64,000 bases of DNA from Flavobacterium branchiarum (GCF_030409845.1 NZ_JAUFQQ010000003.1:1922001-1986000), one strand, 5' to 3'. Counted from the stretch's first letter, positions 17,887-27,160 are shown. Notes: generated by a model from the sequence alone, not told the origin. Numbers and translations: made by a program.

Positions 17887-18666
17887 TTAAAACACTAAAA
17901 ACTCATTAGGGCGTTTGTTTAAAATTTGAAAGAAACTCGCACTGAATGCTTGCAGACTTTTGTAACCTACAAGATAAGCTACCTGTGATACCGAATATTT
18001 CCCTGTGGTTAAAAATTCAACTCCCTTGATAATTCGGACCAATTGAATGTATTTAGAAATTGTAATAGTGGTTTCTTTTTTAAATACCCTTTCTAAGGAT
18101 CGCAACGACATATTATTTTTTTCGGCTATTGCGCTAACTTGTATATCATTACCAATATTATCAATAATGAAGTTACTAATTTGTAATAACCGCTCATCAT
18201 TTGGAACCGCAATATTTAAAGCCATTGTTCTTTCAAAAAAAGTTGGTAATTCAACAAAAATTGCATTTAAAAAAGCTTCTTCTGCAATTGAATATGCTGC
18301 AATTTTACTCCATTTAGCTGAATAAGTTATGATTTCCCTAAGCACTGGCGGTACAGAAAATATTCTTAGCTTATCATACAAATTATTTTCTTTGTCAATT
18401 GAATAAAAAATGGTTCTCAAATTTATATTTTCCGAAGCGGCTGTTGTTCTGTGAGATAGATTAGAGGGGATCCATGCAGCATGATTTTGTGGCAAGAGGT
18501 AGATTCTACCTTCTACATGTAAATATTGAAAACCTTTCTCTACATAAACAAGCTGTGCTCTTTCATGAAAGTGCTCATCAGTATCATGTATCCAATTATC
18601 CTCAAACCATACATGGGATTTCTTTTCAATACGATCTACTAATTCGCTTGGTTTTACATTATTCAT
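17887..18666 (-). CDS. AraC-family regulator with cupin sensor domain
   Basis: A 259-residue transcription factor. Residues about 20-110 form an AraC-type cupin (HFHERAQLVYVEKGF, LPQNHAAWIPSNLSHRT), and residues about 160-259 carry the AraC helix-turn-helix pair, with MSLRSLERVFKKET and VSQVAYLVGYKSLQAFSASF. It belongs to the group that resembles NimR of E. coli, which represses its own gene and a divergent transporter gene. Here too the neighbour is a divergent MFS exporter of the CynX/NimT type, and the gap carries an 11-base perfect inverted repeat. Control of that transporter is the likely role. Confidence 0.92.
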   Translation of the reverse strand: MNNVKPSELVDRIEKKSHVWFEDNWIHDTDEHFHERAQLVYVEKGFQYLHVEGRIYLLPQNHAAWIPSNLSHRTTAASENINLRTIFYSIDKENNLYDKLRIFSVPPVLREIITYSAKWSKIAAYSIAEEAFLNAIFVELPTFFERTMALNIAVPNDERLLQISNFIIDNIGNDIQVSAIAEKNNMSLRSLERVFKKETTITISKYIQLVRIIKGVEFLTTGKYSVSQVAYLVGYKSLQAFSASFFQILNKRPNEFLVF

Positions 18667-18702
18667 TACAAGTTTGTTTTTGTCGTTTTAGGTTAAATAA
18701 TT

Positions 18703-18738
18703 GGCAAATTTAATTATAATATCCGTTTTAAATTTGCC
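18703..18738. promoter_or_regulatory. Symmetric divergent promoter/operator between AraC regulator and MFS gene
   Basis: GGCAAATTTAA (18703-18713) and its exact reverse complement TTAAATTTGCC (18728-18738) are 14 bases apart. Each arm contains a TAAATTTG promoter core pointing outward to its own gene: minus strand 18712-18705 and plus strand 18729-18736. One regulator dimer binding here could control both genes. Confidence 0.6.
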
Positions 18739-18755
18739 CTAGTTAAAAAAAAGAT

Positions 18756-19961
18756 ATGAATAAGCACCAAACCCCCTCAAAGAGTAAGTCTGAATTTTGT
18801 TTTAAGATTGTACTACCGTTTGTAGGAATATTGCTTGTAGCCTCTACATTACGAGCCCCATTAACCGCTCTTGGTCCTGTATTAACCGAAATAAGGAGTT
18901 CATTACAACTATCAAATAGCGAAGCTGGATTATTAACGACTATTCCTTTAATGGCATTTGCATTTCTATCAATTTTGGTAGGACAGCTATCAAGAAAATT
19001 GAATATTGAGAAGTTTTTATTATTTTCTATTACCCTTTTAATCATAGGATTATATATAAGAGTTTTAGATTCTCCATTTACATTATTTTTAGGATCAGCG
19101 ATTTTAGGTATAGCAATATGTATTGGAAATGTTTTGGTTCCGGGGTATATAAAGAAAACATTCCCTAATAAATCTGGAATGGTTATAGGTTTTTATTCAG
19201 TGTCAATGAATTTCACAGCAGCTCTTGCTTCAGGTTTTAGTATTGCAATTGGTAAGCTAAGTGGCTTTGGGTGGAAAGGATCTTTGGGAATATGGATCGC
19301 TGTTGCTGTTATTTCTTTCTTGTTATGGCTACCAATCGTATTAAAAAGATCTGAAAACATAGAAAAAAACGAAATTGTAAATAGTAAATTAAATATTTTC
19401 AAATCCTCATTAGCATGGCAAATTAGTTTGTTCATGGGATTACAATCACTAATGTATTATTCTATTGTAACTTGGCTCCCAATGTTATTACAAGGCTTTG
19501 GTATGGCAAAAGAAGAAAGTGGCTGGGTTTTATCTTTTATGCAATTAGCAATGCTTCCCTTAACATTTTTGGGACCTATTATTGCGTCTAAACTATCGAA
19601 TCAAAAGATTTTGGTTTTTATTGTTGCTGTAGGAATGTTTGCAAGTGTAGTACTAATTCTTTTGTTTCAGTTACAATATATTTATGTTGCTGTTATACTA
19701 TTCGGAATTTCTTCTGGATTAGCATTTAGTTTGTCAATGTTATTTTTTATAATTCGCACAGGCGATAGTCATACTGCGACAAGAGTATCTGGGATGGCAC
19801 AGTCGGTAGGTTATCTCTTAGCAGCATTCGGACCTCCTGTATTCGGTAAGTTATATGAATATGGTAATTCATGGAATTTGTCTTTGTATTTTCTTTTAAT
19901 AATGGCAGTGATATTATTATTAGTTGGTTTGAAAACAGCACGAAACAGAGTGATTAGTTAA
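18756..19961 (+). CDS. MFS transporter, CynX/NimT (cyanate/nitroimidazole exporter) type
   Basis: A 12-helix major facilitator of 401 residues. The N-terminus carries the family pattern STLRAPLTALGPVLTEIRSSLQLSNSEAGLLTTIPL, given here as STLRAPLTALGP plus ILVGQLSRKL as loop motif. NimT in E. coli exports 2-nitroimidazole, and CynX is linked to cyanate; the substrate here cannot be deduced. It is transcribed divergently from the AraC regulator, whose relatives control such transporters, across the symmetric promoter at 18703-18738. Confidence 0.9.
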   Translation: MNKHQTPSKSKSEFCFKIVLPFVGILLVASTLRAPLTALGPVLTEIRSSLQLSNSEAGLLTTIPLMAFAFLSILVGQLSRKLNIEKFLLFSITLLIIGLYIRVLDSPFTLFLGSAILGIAICIGNVLVPGYIKKTFPNKSGMVIGFYSVSMNFTAALASGFSIAIGKLSGFGWKGSLGIWIAVAVISFLLWLPIVLKRSENIEKNEIVNSKLNIFKSSLAWQISLFMGLQSLMYYSIVTWLPMLLQGFGMAKEESGWVLSFMQLAMLPLTFLGPIIASKLSNQKILVFIVAVGMFASVVLILLFQLQYIYVAVILFGISSGLAFSLSMLFFIIRTGDSHTATRVSGMAQSVGYLLAAFGPPVFGKLYEYGNSWNLSLYFLLIMAVILLLVGLKTARNRVIS

Positions 19962-19969
19962 ATAAGTTT

Positions 19970-20062
19970 TCAGTCTCAGTGTCATCCTGAGCGGAGTCGA
20001 AGGACAGTCTCAGATTTCAGATTTTAGTCTCAGTCTCAGTCTCAGTCTCAGTGTCAGTTTTC
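19970..20062. repeat. TCAGTC tandem repeats with inverted CTTCGACTCCGCTCAG element
   Basis: Immediately after the MFS gene there is an inverted copy of the shared element at 19979-20007 (CATCCTGAGCGGAGTCGAAG), then about six copies of the hexamer TCAGTC. Confidence 0.75.
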
Positions 20063-20650
20063 ATTCTCAATTTTGTCACTCTGACGGAGGAAGAGTCTCA
20101 TTAAGTTATTCGCCATAGGATAAAGAGCTATATGTGAGTTTCTCCGTTCCTCATAAAGATAAGATTATGGAGTTACATTGAAGTTGTTTCGCAAAGATTC
20201 ACAAAGAGAATCCGGTAAGTTTTTTGAGCACTGAGACTGAACACTGACTTATATTCTCAATTATGTCACTCTGACGTACGAAGAGTCTCATTAAGTTATT
20301 CTTCATAGTATGAAGGGTTATATGGGAGTTTTTTTCGTTCCTCAGAAAGACAAGATTGTGGAGTTACATTGAAGTTGTTTCGCAAAGATTCACAAAGAGA
20401 ATCCGCTAATTTTTTTGAGCACTGAGACTGAAAACTGAAAACTGAAAACTGAGACTGAAGACTGACTTATATTCTCAATTTTGTCACTCTGACAGAGGAA
20501 GAGTATCATTAAGTTATTCGCCGTAGGATAAAGAGCTATATGTGAGTTTTTTGTTCCTCAGAAAGATAAGATTGTGGAGTTACATTGAAGTTGTTTCGCA
20601 AAGATTCACAAAGTGAATCCGCTAAGTTTTTTGAGCACTGAGACTGAAAA
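20063..20650. repeat. Three tandem copies of a roughly 190-base repeat
   Basis: Copies start at 20063, 20253 and 20471, each with ATTCTCAATT(T/A)TGTCACTCTGAC. Each continues through AAGAGT(C/A)TCATTAAGTTATTC, TGGAGTTACATTGAAGTTG, TTTCGCAAAGATTCACAAAG and ends near GAGCACTGAGACTGA. The spacing is 190 and 218 bases; the difference comes from expansion of a short AAAACTG run. No protein is encoded. Confidence 0.85.
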
Positions 20651-20678
20651 CTGAAAACTGAAAACCGAAAAACCGCTT

Positions 20679-20717
20679 ATAAAAAAAGAGGACTTGATAA
20701 AAGTCCTCTTTTTTTAT
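20679..20717. terminator. Strong bidirectional terminator
   Basis: A 15-base stem (AAAAAAAGAGGACTT with AAGTCCTCTTTTTTT) and a 5-base loop, 22 bases beyond the end of the minus-strand DUF4494 gene. Confidence 0.88.
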
Positions 20718-20738
20718 AAATTTTGCAAACGAATTGAA

Positions 20739-21284
20739 TTATTCACTTTCGCCACCAACAAAATCATCTCCTGTTTCTCCTGCGGCCACTAATTCTGGTT
20801 TAGAAGCTTTAAGAGCGTTGAATCTTTCTAATTGTGCCAATTCACCTTCTTCACCACTAAAATATGGGAAAACATCCATAATTGGAGATTCTGCAATCGC
20901 AGGAATAGTATAATCTCCCATAGTATTTTTCATTATAGCAATAGTATTGTCATACGCTTCTTTTACATCATTGGCTTGAACCAATATGTACATGTTAGAT
21001 CTACGTTCTTTACCACTTTCTTCGTCATACGCCATTAAAGAGACTTTCGATTTAAACCAACGATCTGCATTTTCAAAAGGGTGAATCTCAGCATAATTTG
21101 CTATTTTTATATTTGTGATTTTAAATTCTTCACTAATATAAGCAGACATCTCTTCATTAATTCTAGATTCTGCTTCGGTGTAAGATACAGCATCTACCAA
21201 ATATGGTTCTGTTGTAACTTTTTGCGTTCCAGTATCATCAGTCTTTCTATATTTTACTTTGCATTCGTACCAAATTGTGCTCAT
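20739..21284 (-). CDS. DUF4494 domain protein
   Basis: A soluble protein of 181 residues, of the DUF4494 family that is widespread in Bacteroidota and has no known function. Recognisable pieces are WYECKVKYRKTDDTGTQKVT near the start and the acidic C-terminal tail. The frame extends to 21338, but ATG 21284 is chosen because the family starts with M-x-x-W-(Y/F)-E and the upstream part is low-complexity. It is a single gene with its own terminator. Confidence 0.8.
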   Translation of the reverse strand: MSTIWYECKVKYRKTDDTGTQKVTTEPYLVDAVSYTEAESRINEEMSAYISEEFKITNIKIANYAEIHPFENADRWFKSKVSLMAYDEESGKERRSNMYILVQANDVKEAYDNTIAIMKNTMGDYTIPAIAESPIMDVFPYFSGEEGELAQLERFNALKASKPELVAAGETGDDFVGGESE

Positions 21285-21765
21285 TTCTTTTTTTTTAAGG
21301 GTACCAAAGATAGATTTTAAAGAAAAAAAAATCAACATTTTATAAAATAGATATTCACAATTTAAAAAGAGTTTGAATTATAGTTTTTTTTACCAAACTG
21401 TTTCTCTTTATATAATGTGTTTTATATAGATATTAAGAAAAAGAACATAATTATTAAATGATTATATATTTGTTTTTAAGATATGTTACTTATAAACAAA
21501 ATGCCTTATTGGAGTAGATTAATAATGCAGATTATTTTGTTGGTTTAAATTTTAATGTTTTGAATCATCATGTAAATTTTATTGCTAATAATGGAACTTC
21601 TTTAACGCGAGATTTTTTTTACCTCAGTACTTAATTTTACTCTCTTACATGGATTATAGTTATGTTTAAAATCAGATAAATTATTTTATTTGTCACTAAA
21701 GCAATAATATTACAATACTTAATCTACTATTTCATATTTTTGAATAAACTAACCCATTAAAAACT
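21285..21765. other. Divergent intergenic region, no feature called
   Basis: About 480 AT-rich bases between the divergent DUF4494 and lipoprotein genes. It must hold both promoters, but no TTG-N19-TAnnTTTG match was found. No gene or stable hairpin was seen. Confidence 0.4.
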
Positions 21766-22218
21766 ATGAATCTAAAGCATCTAATAAGACTATCAACTCC
21801 CTTATTTATTATTGTAGTATTATTGTTAATATACAGTTGTAACTCGAAAGAGAAACAAAAAGAAAAAGAAAAACAAATATTTTATCAAGCAGTAAATGCA
21901 AAGAATGATACCGCTTCCTTATCATTAACTTTCAATGAAAACCGGTTTTATGGTCAGTATGAAATAAAATACGGAGAATCAACGAAAGACTCAGGAAGTG
22001 TAAAAGGTAATATTGTAGGCGATACGTTACGTGGTGATTTTAATTACATGACGTACGGAGGAGTTGGAAAGATAATTCCGATAGCCTTATTAAAAAAAGA
22101 CAATAAATTATTCTTAGGGAATGGTGTTATAAGTACATTTTTAGGAATTCCTTGTTTTGTTCCTGATGTACCTATAGATTTTGTTAATGTTGAGTTTGTC
22201 TTTGATGAGGTTAAATAG
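21766..22218 (+). CDS. Small hypothetical lipoprotein
   Basis: A 150-residue protein of no recognised family. It has a hydrophobic N-terminal segment with a lipobox (LLIYSC), a lysine/glutamate-rich linker (KEKQKEKEK), then a probable beta-rich domain (SLTFNENRFYGQYEIKYG, GNIVGDTLRGDF). Similar small lipoproteins in flavobacteria are predicted to sit in the outer or inner membrane. Nothing around it suggests a role. Confidence 0.75.
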   Translation: MNLKHLIRLSTPLFIIVVLLLIYSCNSKEKQKEKEKQIFYQAVNAKNDTASLSLTFNENRFYGQYEIKYGESTKDSGSVKGNIVGDTLRGDFNYMTYGGVGKIIPIALLKKDNKLFLGNGVISTFLGIPCFVPDVPIDFVNVEFVFDEVK

Positions 22219-22333
22219 GTTATTCTTAGACTTCTTAGATTTTAGACATTCTTAGATTTATTAGATTCTTATGTTTGCTACATCTTTTAAACTTCTTAGA
22301 CCCTTCAGTTTGCAGTCAAAGTTTACTCAAAAC

Positions 22334-22362
22334 AAAAAGTTCCTCAAATTGAGGAACTTTGT
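22334..22362. terminator. Bidirectional terminator
   Basis: A 10-base stem (AAAGTTCCTC with GAGGAACTTT) lies between two convergent lipoprotein genes. The A and T runs flanking it are short. Confidence 0.7.
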
Positions 22363-22412
22363 TTATATATGCCAGAATGGATTTAGCGATATTTTGAAAA
22401 AGTAATCTAAGA

Positions 22413-22847
22413 TTATTTAGTTACTTTTTTGAATCTCATCATTGGAACCTCATCCATCATTAAATTAAGTTTACCATCTTTATCAATAGAATAGCCATTA
22501 ATTTTTTTAATTGTTTGTAGAAACGTTTGCTCTCCACCACCTTCACAATACATTAAAGTTGCTGGACCTTGTTCTCCAAAAGTTAGCTTATTGCCTTTTA
22601 AAGTATATGGTGCAGTATAACCATTACATCCAGCATTCCCATAAACTTGACCCTCTTTTTCATCAAATTTCAGGAAAGGTTTTTTATCTGGATACAAACC
22701 TTCAAAAGCAATACGCGGTCCCGTAATATATTCCAGTTCCCAAGTTGTATTATAAAGCTCGGCAGTTTTTGTAGTGTCTTTCATTGTTGTACAAGAATTA
22801 AAAGATAGAGTTAAAACAGAAACGAATAGTAATACATAATTTTTCAT
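22413..22847 (-). CDS. META-domain lipoprotein (HslJ-like)
   Basis: A 144-residue lipoprotein with a lipobox (LSFNSC), followed by one META domain: NTTWELEYITG, FLKFDEKEGQVYGNAGCNGYTAPY and a late LNLMMDEVPMMRF. The domain is shared with E. coli HslJ, which contributes to novobiocin resistance, and with Leishmania META proteins; the molecular role is unknown. Most likely it is anchored in the cell envelope. It is monocistronic. Confidence 0.87.
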   Translation of the reverse strand: MKNYVLLFVSVLTLSFNSCTTMKDTTKTAELYNTTWELEYITGPRIAFEGLYPDKKPFLKFDEKEGQVYGNAGCNGYTAPYTLKGNKLTFGEQGPATLMYCEGGGEQTFLQTIKKINGYSIDKDGKLNLMMDEVPMMRFKKVTK

Positions 22848-23205
22848 AAGATGATATTTTTAGAACATAAAATTAAAGGTTTTTTATCGAATTAACTCAA
22901 CAAATCTGTGATTCTTTTTTGGCATGATTCTTTGTGTTTTCTGTTATTGGTACGAGCACATCCTCAATTGGTTAAAGTATCGTTGCCAATAATCAATCAT
23001 TTGAAGTACTTTAATTTAAAATTATAAATAGCTTTACAGAGCTTTAAAATCAATCTGATTCTTCAATTTATGGTAAATAAAACAATGATAAAAGCGTAAT
23101 TTCTGCACGAGATTATCAAAAAAGAAAAGGCATAGAACATAGACTGAATTTGTAATCTATGTTTTATGCCTATTTACGAATTGTAACTAACGAATTATTG
23201 CACCA
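22848..23205. other. Intergenic region, no feature called
   Basis: About 360 bases upstream of the META lipoprotein and downstream of the S37 peptidase. It is AT-rich and stop-filled in all frames, and no repeat family or convincing promoter was recognised. Confidence 0.4.
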
Positions 23206-24498
23206 TTACTTTTTAAGCCAATTGTTTAACGTTTTCATTATTTTTTCTTGGTCGTCTTCAGGGAAATTTTTAATTCTTGTTGCATGACCTCCTCCGGGTA
23301 AAACCATTTTTAAGGCATCAAGTTTAGGATTCGGGGTTGGAGAACAAGCTCCCCATGTATCATAACCCCCATATATATAAAGAATTCTAGATCCTTTATT
23401 TTCTACATAGTCTCTAACTTTTTTAATATATTTTGGATTGTAATTTATCGGAACATCTTTAGGGGCAAATCGTGAATTTGAAGTAGTTTTTACAACAGTT
23501 ATTAAATCTTTAACAGGAGTGAAATCAAACCCATAATAACCCAATTCGCTCATATGTTGGTAATAAGATGGCAATAAATCATGAAAAGTAGTATCGTTAT
23601 AAAAACTAATACCAACTATTTTGTTCATATAATCAAACAATTCCTTTGGAGTAGCATTTTTACTCGGAATCTCTTCGCAATTGCCTGCCCATTGCCAGAA
23701 AGAAAATGGAAATTCCAATGCGCTATATTCTAAGGCTTCATCCATCGAAACTTCAGTAAAAGTCATTTTTTTTGCATCAGCATAAACTTTTATTTCGTTA
23801 AGAAGAGCTGATCTATTTTCTAGTAAAGCACGTTGAAAATCTATTATTTTTTCGCGACATTCGGCAGTACCAACAGTCGCAAGATGTTGTTGAATTCTAG
23901 GATCTTCTTGAGTATTAATCAATGGAGCAACATAAGGAACTGCAATAGCAACATCTTTCGGATATTTTGATTTGTAAATTAAAGTCGTTTCTCCACCTTT
24001 ACTGATTCCAGTTGAAATCCACTTACCAGTGTATAACTGTTTAAGTTTAGTAACAATAGCATGATAATCTGCTACAGCTTGGTCATTGGTTAAATATTCC
24101 CAAGGAATAGGATTCGGTCTAGATTTTCCATAAAAACGATACTCAACAATAACCTGATTGGCATTTAGTAAAGTACTTAATTCAGTTTTAGTATATCTAG
24201 CGGCGTAGCCTTCAGTTTCAATTACCATCGGGTTATTAAAGTCTAAATGGGATAAGTATACATAATGCTTGAAAGTTCCCTTTTTTGGATTCTTATGATC
24301 AAGAGGCTCATTAAGTACCAATTGATATGATTCTTTAAATCCTTCAAGATCTTTTATTTTAGTAATTTCAGAATCGGGAAATAATTGCGTCAATTTATTC
24401 TCTAAATCAGTTTTAATAGTTGTTTCAGTTTGGGCATAACTAAAACATGAAACGAAAGAAATAAACAGAAGTAATAAAGCGTGTTTTAACTTTTTCAT
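23206..24498 (-). CDS. Secreted S37-family peptidase (PS-10 type tripeptidyl aminopeptidase)
   Basis: An exported serine peptidase of 430 residues with an alpha/beta-hydrolase fold, of the S37 family first described as Streptomyces PS-10 tripeptidyl aminopeptidase. The signal peptide ends SYAQ. The nucleophile motif is TGISKGGET (Ser166), the acid is probably in GGYDTWGAC, and the histidine in GGGHATRI. Start ATG 24498 puts the signal peptide at the very N-terminus; a frame opens 51 bases further upstream, without support. It stands alone, between a repeat block and a META lipoprotein, and probably works in peptide scavenging. Confidence 0.9.
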   Translation of the reverse strand: MKKLKHALLLLFISFVSCFSYAQTETTIKTDLENKLTQLFPDSEITKIKDLEGFKESYQLVLNEPLDHKNPKKGTFKHYVYLSHLDFNNPMVIETEGYAARYTKTELSTLLNANQVIVEYRFYGKSRPNPIPWEYLTNDQAVADYHAIVTKLKQLYTGKWISTGISKGGETTLIYKSKYPKDVAIAVPYVAPLINTQEDPRIQQHLATVGTAECREKIIDFQRALLENRSALLNEIKVYADAKKMTFTEVSMDEALEYSALEFPFSFWQWAGNCEEIPSKNATPKELFDYMNKIVGISFYNDTTFHDLLPSYYQHMSELGYYGFDFTPVKDLITVVKTTSNSRFAPKDVPINYNPKYIKKVRDYVENKGSRILYIYGGYDTWGACSPTPNPKLDALKMVLPGGGHATRIKNFPEDDQEKIMKTLNNWLKK

Positions 24499-24599
24499 TA
24501 TTTGTAAATGGTTGTTATTTATAAAGATATTATCTTCAAAACTAATCAATTTATGTCGTATTAATGTTAAAAGAGCTAATGATTACAGGCTATTTAAGG

Positions 24600-24712
24600 A
24601 AAATTAGAAAGTATTTAGTCTAGATTTCAGACTACTTAGATTGTTTGACTAACTTAGATTGTTAGATTGTTAGATTATTAGATTGTTAGATTGTTAGATT
24701 GTTAGATTTTTA
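24600..24712. repeat. GTTAGATT octamer tandem repeats
   Basis: A run of the 8-base unit GTTAGATT and variants leads directly into the 90-base tandem repeat block. The reverse complement, AATCTAAC, is interspersed in the repeat block at 28.6-29.7 kb. Confidence 0.75.
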
Positions 24713-25068
24713 GACATAGCTTTGCGAACTTTGCGCTTATAGAACATTCGCTATATAAAACCTAGCGTACTTTGCGATAAATAAGACTGACTTAGATTGT
24801 TAGACATAGCTTTGCGAACTTTGCGCTTATAGAACATTCGCTATATAAAACCTAGCGAACTTTGCGATAAATAAGACTGACTTAGATTGTTAGACATAGC
24901 TTTGCGAACTTTGCGCTTATAGAACATTCGCTATATAAAACCTAGCGAACTTTGCGATAAATAAGACTAACTTAGATTGAAAAAACTCCTATTTTAATCT
25001 CAGACATAGCTTTGCGAACTTTGCGCTTATAGAACATTTGCAATATAACCTTGCGTACTTTGCGGTAA
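24713..25068. repeat. Four tandem copies of a 90-base repeat
   Basis: Copies begin at 24713, 24803, 24893 and 25003 with GACATAGCTTTGCGAACTTT. Each continues through GCGCTTATAGAACATT, AACCTAGCG and ACTTTGCG, then a GACTGACTTAGATTG tail. The first three are spaced exactly 90 bases apart. The same unit occurs eight times inverted at 28.6-29.7 kb. The rest of the gap to 25403 has CTTCTTTCATCTTG and TTGTACCTTCTT repeats and no gene. Confidence 0.88.
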
Positions 25069-25403
25069 ATTAAATAATTAGACTGACTTAGACTACTTAG
25101 ATTCACCATTTCATATCTTTCATCTTGCTTCTTTCATCTTGCTTCTTTCATTTCACTTCTCACATTTCAGTTTACAGTCGCCTTGGTACCCTGGGTGGAG
25201 TTTAAGAATAATCTAGGTTTTTTTACTTTGTAACAACTTTTGTACCTTCTTTTGTACCTTCTTTAGAACCTTTGTATCTTTGTTAAATAATGTAATCCGT
25301 CCTTTGAAAGGAGTACAAGATTGAAGAAAAAAAACTGAAATCTACTTTAAAAACCATTTAGTAACAGTTTAAGTTGAAAAATAATAATTTAAAAATATAA
25401 AAG

Positions 25404-26615
25404 ATGACAATTGGATTAGGAGGTTCTACTGCAGCTATTGAGTTAGAAAAAATTAAAAATATGACACTGGATGTAAAACCAATCCAGAAAGAAGAATATA
25501 TAGATAGAATAAAGAAGGCCGTTACTTTTATGAAAGAAATAAAGGTGAAAGCAACCTATGTTAATGCAGGGACTAATCTTTATTATTTCACAGGAACAAA
25601 ATGGAATCCCTCTGAAAGAATGGTTGGTGCTTTATTATATGATGATGGAACGTTGGATTATATTGTTCCAAAATTTGAAGAAGGCACTTTTAAAAAGTAC
25701 ATGCAATTGAACGGTAAAATTAACTGCTGGGAAGAACATGAATCTCCGTATGCGTTGATGGGAGAACTAATAAAAAACAAAAATATAATTGATGAAACTA
25801 TTGCCATAGATGAATCAGCACCTTATTTTTTAGTTGATGGAGTAACCAAAACCAATACTACTTATAGTTTTACTAATGCGCTTCCAGTAACTTCTGGTTG
25901 TAGAATGCAAAAATCAGTTAATGAAATTGCAATTATGCAAGCAGCTAAAGATATTACAATGGTTGTGCAACGTGCTGTTGCTAGAATACTGCGACCTGGT
26001 ATTAGTGTTAAAGAAGTTACAAGTTTTATTAACGATGCTCATATTAAGGCAGGTATTGCCTCAGGATCGTATTTTTGTATTGTTTTATTTGATGATGATA
26101 CTCAATATCCTCACGGTGTATCAGTACCTCAAGATTTAAAAGAAAATGGAGCAGTTATTATAGATACAGGTTGTCGATTAGAGGGATATCTTTCTGATAT
26201 TACTAGATCCTATACTTATGGAATACCAACAGAAGAGTACAAAACAATTTGGAACTTAGAAAAAGAGACACAACATGCTGCTTTTAAAGCTGCTCAAATA
26301 GGAGCTTGTTGTGGTTCAGTAGATGATGCCGCCAGACTAACATTAGCAGAAGCAGGATTAAGTCCAGATTATAATTTACCAGGACTACCTCATAGAGTAG
26401 GGCACGGTACAGGTTTAGATATTCATGAATACCCTTACCTAGTAAGAGGAAGTGAAATTGAACTTCGCGAAGGAATGGTAGTAAGTAACGAACCAATGAT
26501 TTGTATTCCAGGGAAATTTGGCATTAGACATGAAGATCATTTTTATATGACAGCCAATGGTCCAAAATGGTTTACAACACCTATGGATAGCGTTGAAAAT
26601 CCTTTCGGGTATTAA
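25404..26615 (+). CDS. Xaa-Pro peptidase (M24 family, short N-terminal domain)
   Basis: A cytoplasmic metallopeptidase of 403 residues with a creatinase-like N-terminal domain (about 30-165) and an M24 pita-bread catalytic domain (about 180-395). All five metal ligands are present in order: Asp in VIIDTGC, Asp in SDITRS, His in VGHGTGLD, Glu in SNEPM and Glu in RHEDHF. It most resembles prolidase/Xaa-Pro dipeptidase-type enzymes that remove residues before proline. A second, only distantly related M24 enzyme is encoded 550 bases away on the other strand. The start at ATG 25404 is the first in frame. Confidence 0.9.
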   Translation: MTIGLGGSTAAIELEKIKNMTLDVKPIQKEEYIDRIKKAVTFMKEIKVKATYVNAGTNLYYFTGTKWNPSERMVGALLYDDGTLDYIVPKFEEGTFKKYMQLNGKINCWEEHESPYALMGELIKNKNIIDETIAIDESAPYFLVDGVTKTNTTYSFTNALPVTSGCRMQKSVNEIAIMQAAKDITMVVQRAVARILRPGISVKEVTSFINDAHIKAGIASGSYFCIVLFDDDTQYPHGVSVPQDLKENGAVIIDTGCRLEGYLSDITRSYTYGIPTEEYKTIWNLEKETQHAAFKAAQIGACCGSVDDAARLTLAEAGLSPDYNLPGLPHRVGHGTGLDIHEYPYLVRGSEIELREGMVVSNEPMICIPGKFGIRHEDHFYMTANGPKWFTTPMDSVENPFGY

Positions 26616-26628
26616 AATTTAAAAATTT

Positions 26629-26663
26629 ACCTGCAAGTTCTTTTTTGATCTTGCAGGTTTTTA
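26629..26663. terminator. Terminator between convergent genes
   Basis: A 9-base stem (ACCTGCAAG with CTTGCAGGT), loop of about 12 bases, then T-rich sequence, 14 bases after the M24 gene. Confidence 0.8.
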
Positions 26664-26681
26664 TTATAATACATACTCAAC

Positions 26682-27059
26682 TCAATAAGGTAATTTATCT
26701 GCTGGAATACCTATAAAATCTGGCTCAGGTGTAATTTCAAATTGTACCGCTTTAATTTCAGAGTTACCGAGCTGTAATGCTCTCATTACTCTGTGCATGC
26801 CATCCATTAAACGACCATTGGCACACAAAATAATAGGATAATTTAAATCTACATCCTCAATAAGTTTTATGTGTTCTAAAATTGCTGCGCATGTAGGTGC
26901 TTGACTCGGGTCTCGAAACCAGTAATTTTCATTTACTTCTTTTATTTCAGAGAGCATAATATATTTTACAGGGAAGTCTTTAGACAATTCTATTAAACGA
27001 TGTACATCCCAAGCCTTTAAACCTTGTTCGCTTGGACGCAAATTATATTGTTTTCTCAT
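26682..27059 (-). CDS. Small ParB-like domain protein
   Basis: A 125-residue soluble protein of uncertain role. It carries a ParB/Srx-like pattern: a central YPIILCANGRLMDGMHRVMRA, with the DGMHR motif resembling the DGxHR of ParB-like nucleases and sulfiredoxin. There is no helix-turn-helix or partition partner, so it is not a chromosome partition protein. It lies between two M24 peptidase genes and runs in the same direction as the downstream-numbered one, 101 bases from it with a terminator between. Function is unknown. Confidence 0.7.
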   Translation of the reverse strand: MRKQYNLRPSEQGLKAWDVHRLIELSKDFPVKYIMLSEIKEVNENYWFRDPSQAPTCAAILEHIKLIEDVDLNYPIILCANGRLMDGMHRVMRALQLGNSEIKAVQFEITPEPDFIGIPADKLPY

Positions 27060-27098
27060 CTGTTTTTCAAAGTTAATTTTACAAATTTACCACAAAGT

Positions 27099-27136
27099 CA
27101 AAAAAAAACAGCTACAAAATTAATCTTGTAGCTGTT
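27099..27136 (-). terminator. Rho-independent terminator of the minus-strand M24 gene
   Basis: An 11-base stem (AACAGCTACAA with TTGTAGCTGTT on the plus strand) followed on the minus strand by eight T. It lies 25 bases after the end of the aminopeptidase P gene. Confidence 0.88.
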
Positions 27137-27160
27137 AATAATAATTGAAGTTGATATAAG

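Noticed and set aside
24713..25068. Exact 90-base periodicity as a possible repeat protein gene
   Set aside because: Although 90 is a multiple of three, all frames contain stops within each unit, and the text matches non-coding arrays elsewhere.
26682..27059. Chromosome partition ParB
   Set aside because: Only a short DGMHR-type motif is present; there is no helix-turn-helix, no ParA and no parS-like site nearby.
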